64,000 bases of DNA from Burkholderia sp. WP9 (GTDB lineage: Bacteria; Pseudomonadota; Gammaproteobacteria; Burkholderiales; Burkholderiaceae): NCBI RefSeq assembly GCF_900104795.1, contig NZ_FNTG01000003.1:62001-126000 (forward strand), read 5' to 3'. A program made the position numbers and the translations under genes. Positions 60,412 to 64,000 of this stretch are shown piece after piece. The notes under the pieces are model-generated. The model was not told where the DNA came from, did not search any database, and saw only the letters and a program-made list of their open reading frames with translations. The stretch's first letter is position 1; the number at the start of each line of letters is the position of its first letter.

Positions 60412-62396
60412 CAAAGGACCTGAATAACCACCCTGAGCTTGAGTTGAGTCTCCAGGAGTTGGGAGAAGAAAACGAACTGCTGCTCCATCACCTCCATCAA
60501 GTTCAGGAAGAACTTGAGTATCGCTATCTGCAAAACCTGACGGGTGAAAGGGCTCTGTCAGTACGCTCGCACAATAGTCTTGCGCTAGCCAAAGGGTGGA
60601 TGGATGACGAGTTGCCTAACGTTCTGGCGGAGAACCGACGCTTGCGCGCTTTGGTGGACATTCAGCGACGCGTCCATCGGCTCGAAGCGCAGAACGCGCT
60701 GAACGCCAAGCTGGGAAATCTCCTGATTCAAGCGGTGGATTCGCCAAAAACGGTCTTAGCCGTGTTTGGGAAGATCTGGAAAATCTGGCGAACCTACAGG
60801 CATCAGACCCCACCCGATTCACTGGGCGGCAAGGAATTTGGAAAGGCAATTGCAGCGTACAGCGATGGCGGCTTCGATGCGGTAAGGAAGTTGATGGCCG
60901 CAGGTGCGATCTCTCCCGTTATGCAGGCAAACTGCTACACGGCTCTGGCCAGACATTTGATGAAGAGTGATCGCGCCAATGCGGCTGAAGCGGCGCGCCG
61001 AGCTCTCGCATTGGATCCGAAGCCATATCGATTGAAGTGGCTTGCGTTCCGACTTCATGAGGCTGGCGATGTTGTTGAGGCAGAAGCCATACTCGCGGTC
61101 TTGCCGTCGAGTACACAGTTCAGCGACTCAGAAAGTCGACAGGTCGGTCAGTTGAGCCGTCAGGCGAAGGAGGCACGTCAGCGCGAAGCCAAGCGGGAAA
61201 CGAGTTTCTCCGAGCGTCGTGCGGAGGTTGAGAGCCAGTTGAGCCGGTTGGCGCAAGAATGCAATCAGCAATCGCAGCTTGTGATCGAACATTGCCGGAC
61301 GATCGAATCCCTGAAGCGGGCCAATGCCCAATTGGAACAGAAGACGTTGGTGCTGACAGGGCGGAGTGATGAAGCTACCCGGGAGACGGCGGAGCGTCTC
61401 CGTGAAATTGAGGAATTGAAGCAGGATAAGGCGCAGTTGGAGCAGGCGAATCTAGTGCTGGTGGATCGCCAGGACGGCGCTACGATGAGCATCACCGAAC
61501 TAACGCGAGAACTTGAAGATCTGCAGCGGGTGACAGACCGGCTGGAACAGGAAAAGCTTGAACTCGCTGGGTGGGGTGAGAAGGTCGCCAGGCAGATGCA
61601 AGAAGGGGCGCAACAGGTGGAGGCCCTGAGTCAGGCCAATTCTCAACTGGAACAACACAATCTGGCCCTTGTAGCGCAGTGCGAAGAAGCAGCCGAACGG
61701 ACGGACGAATGCTTGCGTGAAATCGAAGCGCTGACGCAGGCAAAAGTGCATCTGGAGCAGGAGAAGCGGTTGCTGACGAGGCAGAACGATGACGCCGCCA
61801 AGCGGTTGACGGAACGCACACAAGAGTTCGAAACGCTGAAGCTTACGACGACTCAACTGGAACAACATCAGTTGGCGATGGCGGCCCGGTACGACGAAGC
61901 CGTCAAGCTTCTCGCTGAGCATGCGCAGGGCGCACAAGTTCTGAAGCAGAGCAACGCGAAACTGGAAGAGGAAAAGCTCGCGCTGATGGGACGGTGTGAG
62001 GAAGTTGCAAAGCGCTTGACTGAGCGCACTCAAGACTTGCTGGTTCTGAATCAGGCCAAGGCGAAACTGAGCGAGGAAAAGCTGGCGCTCGCTGGTCGGT
62101 ATGCCGAAGCGACCAGGCAAGTGGTCGCACGTACTCACGAAATTCAGAACCTCACGCAGGCAAAGGCGCAAGTCGAAGACGAAAAGCTGACGCTCCAAGG
62201 GTGGCATGACGAGTCCAGCAAGCGGGCGGCAGAGCATCTCCAGAAAGTCGATGCGTTGCAACAACAGATTCAGAGCCTTCAGGTCTGCGATGCTGAAATG
62301 GAGCAGCGCCAGCAACTAGTGCAAGAGGAAATGGTTCGAGCCGAGGCTCAACTCGACATGATTAAGGGCATGATGCTTCGAGAACCAGAACTATGA
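60408..62396 (+). CDS. Coiled-coil protein with nine 35-residue repeats
   Basis: This 662-residue protein overlaps the dehydrogenase gene by 4 bp. Residues 1-45 (ELELSLQELGEENELLLHHL) resemble the N-terminal helices of glycan-locus proteins. About 140-260 is TPR-like (NCYTALARHLMKSDRANAAE). From residue 302 (base 61311) there are nine consecutive repeats of exactly 35 residues, each with an LxQAxAxLEQEKLALxGR-like core, ending at 62255. Thirty-five equals five heptads, so the repeats should extend one coiled coil. There is no signal peptide. It may scaffold polysaccharide synthesis; the role is inferred from context. Confidence 0.85.
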   Translation: MTKDLNNHPELELSLQELGEENELLLHHLHQVQEELEYRYLQNLTGERALSVRSHNSLALAKGWMDDELPNVLAENRRLRALVDIQRRVHRLEAQNALNAKLGNLLIQAVDSPKTVLAVFGKIWKIWRTYRHQTPPDSLGGKEFGKAIAAYSDGGFDAVRKLMAAGAISPVMQANCYTALARHLMKSDRANAAEAARRALALDPKPYRLKWLAFRLHEAGDVVEAEAILAVLPSSTQFSDSESRQVGQLSRQAKEARQREAKRETSFSERRAEVESQLSRLAQECNQQSQLVIEHCRTIESLKRANAQLEQKTLVLTGRSDEATRETAERLREIEELKQDKAQLEQANLVLVDRQDGATMSITELTRELEDLQRVTDRLEQEKLELAGWGEKVARQMQEGAQQVEALSQANSQLEQHNLALVAQCEEAAERTDECLREIEALTQAKVHLEQEKRLLTRQNDDAAKRLTERTQEFETLKLTTTQLEQHQLAMAARYDEAVKLLAEHAQGAQVLKQSNAKLEEEKLALMGRCEEVAKRLTERTQDLLVLNQAKAKLSEEKLALAGRYAEATRQVVARTHEIQNLTQAKAQVEDEKLTLQGWHDESSKRAAEHLQKVDALQQQIQSLQVCDAEMEQRQQLVQEEMVRAEAQLDMIKGMMLREPEL

Positions 62397-64000
62397 GAAA
62401 GGTGCGGGCGAAGTTTCGTCACGAGGCATCGTCTAATAGACTCGTTCAGCCTGTGACTGTCGTCGAGATCGCATCCGAGCCTTCCGTTGTCCCCTACGAC
62501 GAGAGCTTGCTCGATCAAGCGCGCACGCAATGGCAGTTCGGTGACTGGCGAAGCCTCGCACAACTCGAGCACGGCGTCTTGCAATATCACCCGGAACGCG
62601 CCAACCTCGCTCTACTGGCTGCGGCCGGTCGACTACAAATCGGCCATATTGAGGAAGCCACGCAATTCATCCGATACGCCAGTAATTGGGGCGTTAGTAC
62701 GAAGCTGGTTTGCCAGATCCTCGTCGCAGGCGTTTATAACAGCCTGGGTCGCGCCGCGTTGCTTGCTGGCAACGTACCGCGAGCGCTCGAACACTTCGAA
62801 TCTGCCATAGATATCGGGATGCCGGATACCGACAGGAGGCTGTTAGCCCAGGCGCGCATCAATCAGCAGTGTAGCGAGCTCGGCATGCCGCCCGTTCCTT
62901 TCGAAAGTGGGCTTGATCGCGCTCGTCCTGTGAAGGCATCTCGAGATTCGCACCGGGGCTTTGGTGTTGTGCAACTCGCAGAAGTCAAGCTTGGCGACGC
63001 ATGGGCTGGCAACACGATCAATACAGTCATCTTCCGTCACCACGGCATTGTCACTCATCAAGGGAAGCAGACCACTGCTTTCTATGTGGACGCAAATACC
63101 CTGCGCGTGGTGCAACGCAACCTGGAGACTAATGATGTCCGCGTTCATGACATCATCGGCGAGTACAACCTTTACGATGCCCACAACAGCATAAGTCTCG
63201 CGTTCGATCGCGCAAACCATCTGCACATCTGCTACGACCATCACGCAACCCAACTTCGATATCGCCGTAGTCTTCGGCCGAACGATATTACGGGCTGGGC
63301 CGATGAATCGCCTATGACGGGGAAGCTGGAAGAGAAGGTGACGTATCCGACGTTCATTCAGCCGCATCACAATTTTCCGCTTACGTTGCTTTATCGCGAT
63401 GGCGTACACAACAAGGGTAACGCACACTTCAAAACCTATGACGAAGCGTCCAGAAGTTGGACGGACCGTCCGTCGCCAATTCTTAGCGGCAGCGACTCGA
63501 ATCCTTGGACCAGTAACGCCTATTGGAACCATCCGGCCATCGGTCACGATGGCAGTCTGCATCTGAGTTTCGTCTGGCGCACCAGTCCGCTGGGTGATGA
63601 ACAACGCATCAACAACGTCAATGTCGGCTATGCCTTCTCCACGGATAATGGGATTAGTTGGTTAACCTCGAAAGGCCGCAGCTACCAGCTTCCTATCACG
63701 CAGGTGAATGTCGAGACAGTGCATCCGGTCTCGCCTGGCAGCAATCTCATTAACCAGTGCAGTATGGCGCTCGACAGCCAGAATCGACCGCATATCGTCT
63801 TTTACGCTGATGACCCGGACGGTATTCCACAATATCAGCACCTGCGCTTCGACGGAAAACAGTGGCATCATAAGACGGTGTTGCAACGTACTGATCCCTT
63901 CACGCTTAAAGGAGCGGGGACTCTACAGATTCCGATAAGTCGCCCGGAGATTGTCCTTGATGGACATGACAATGCCTACCTGATTACCCGCGGAGATCAC
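62393..64000 (+). CDS. BNR-4-like protein with TPR-like N-terminus, partial
   Basis: The ATG overlaps the previous stop (ATGA) and the frame stays open to the end of the window (536 codons). Residues 40-165 look TPR-like (WRSLAQLEHGVLQYHPERAN, AALLAGNVPRALEHFESAID). From about 190 a beta-propeller-like region resembles BNR-4 (PF15892) proteins, with AHNSISLAFDRANHLHICYD and QLRYRRS, then WNHPAIGHDGSLHLSFVWR and FSTDNGISW. Related propellers include polysaccharide lyases and sialidase-like glycan-binding proteins. It may modify or cut the exported polysaccharide. The C-terminus lies outside the window. Confidence 0.8.
   Translation, partial: MRKVRAKFRHEASSNRLVQPVTVVEIASEPSVVPYDESLLDQARTQWQFGDWRSLAQLEHGVLQYHPERANLALLAAAGRLQIGHIEEATQFIRYASNWGVSTKLVCQILVAGVYNSLGRAALLAGNVPRALEHFESAIDIGMPDTDRRLLAQARINQQCSELGMPPVPFESGLDRARPVKASRDSHRGFGVVQLAEVKLGDAWAGNTINTVIFRHHGIVTHQGKQTTAFYVDANTLRVVQRNLETNDVRVHDIIGEYNLYDAHNSISLAFDRANHLHICYDHHATQLRYRRSLRPNDITGWADESPMTGKLEEKVTYPTFIQPHHNFPLTLLYRDGVHNKGNAHFKTYDEASRSWTDRPSPILSGSDSNPWTSNAYWNHPAIGHDGSLHLSFVWRTSPLGDEQRINNVNVGYAFSTDNGISWLTSKGRSYQLPITQVNVETVHPVSPGSNLINQCSMALDSQNRPHIVFYADDPDGIPQYQHLRFDGKQWHHKTVLQRTDPFTLKGAGTLQIPISRPEIVLDGHDNAYLITRGDH

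Overview
The window looks like an accessory plasmid or megaplasmid segment from the Burkholderia sensu lato group (Burkholderia, Paraburkholderia, Caballeronia). The reasons are the high GC content, three DUF4148 exported proteins, the IS66 and IS21 types, ArdC, DUF6933 and DUF7673 type plasmid genes, and two iteron-type Rep_3 replicons with ParA or ParAB. No relaxase, rRNA, tRNA or CRISPR array was seen.

Layout. (1) 1.1-21.2 kb is a nest of mobile elements. An IS66 element (IS-A, 1836-10873) carries a second IS66 (IS-B, 2036-7290, 8-bp target duplication CTTGAAGC) and an IS5-family element (9158-10322, TTAA). IS-B's tnpC is split by a cassette encoding a DUF5372-like protein, a small protein and a large serine recombinase. 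Removing it with a 2-bp CG core restores a 526-codon tnpC. Next door, an IS21 element (12300-21188, 7-bp duplication CGCAACG) has istA split twice: by a second, diverged serine-recombinase cassette (13247-16565, GC core) and by a third IS66 (IS-C, 17150-20118, duplication GCTTCGCC) that carries a fourth gene. (2) 21.2-28.3 kb holds small exported, membrane and regulatory genes, a 218-bp non-coding repeat present twice, and a truncated integrase copy. (3) 28.1-39.4 kb is bounded by near-identical inverted repeats, each holding the 5' half of a DUF4148 gene. Between them lie ArdC, toxin-antitoxin genes, a DUF4160-DUF2442 gene, a Rep_3 replicon and a broken parA fused to a resolvase C-terminus. 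(4) 39.4-48.7 kb is more mobile debris (IS110, IS630), HigBA, a RelE/HTH pair, a GST pseudogene, a full tyrosine recombinase whose 3' 808 bp duplicates the copy at 26.1 kb, and ParDE. (5) 48.8-54.1 kb is the better preserved replication and partition region: parB, parA, four copies of a 15-bp palindrome that are candidate parS sites, about fifteen iterons, and repA. (6) 55.0-64.0 kb is an ABC-type capsule export operon: OPX lipoprotein, permease, ATPase and KpsE-type co-polymerase. It is followed by a UDP-sugar dehydrogenase, a coiled-coil protein with nine exact 35-residue repeats, and a BNR-4-like protein that runs off the window.

How it fits together. Segment 5 probably replicates and partitions the molecule. 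Segment 3 looks like a second, degraded replicon acquired by plasmid fusion, kept with several addiction modules. Segment 6 is cargo for a surface polysaccharide. Several accessory genes carry single-base frameshifts, while the transposases and capsule genes are intact apart from insertions. This may be real decay or residual sequencing indels.
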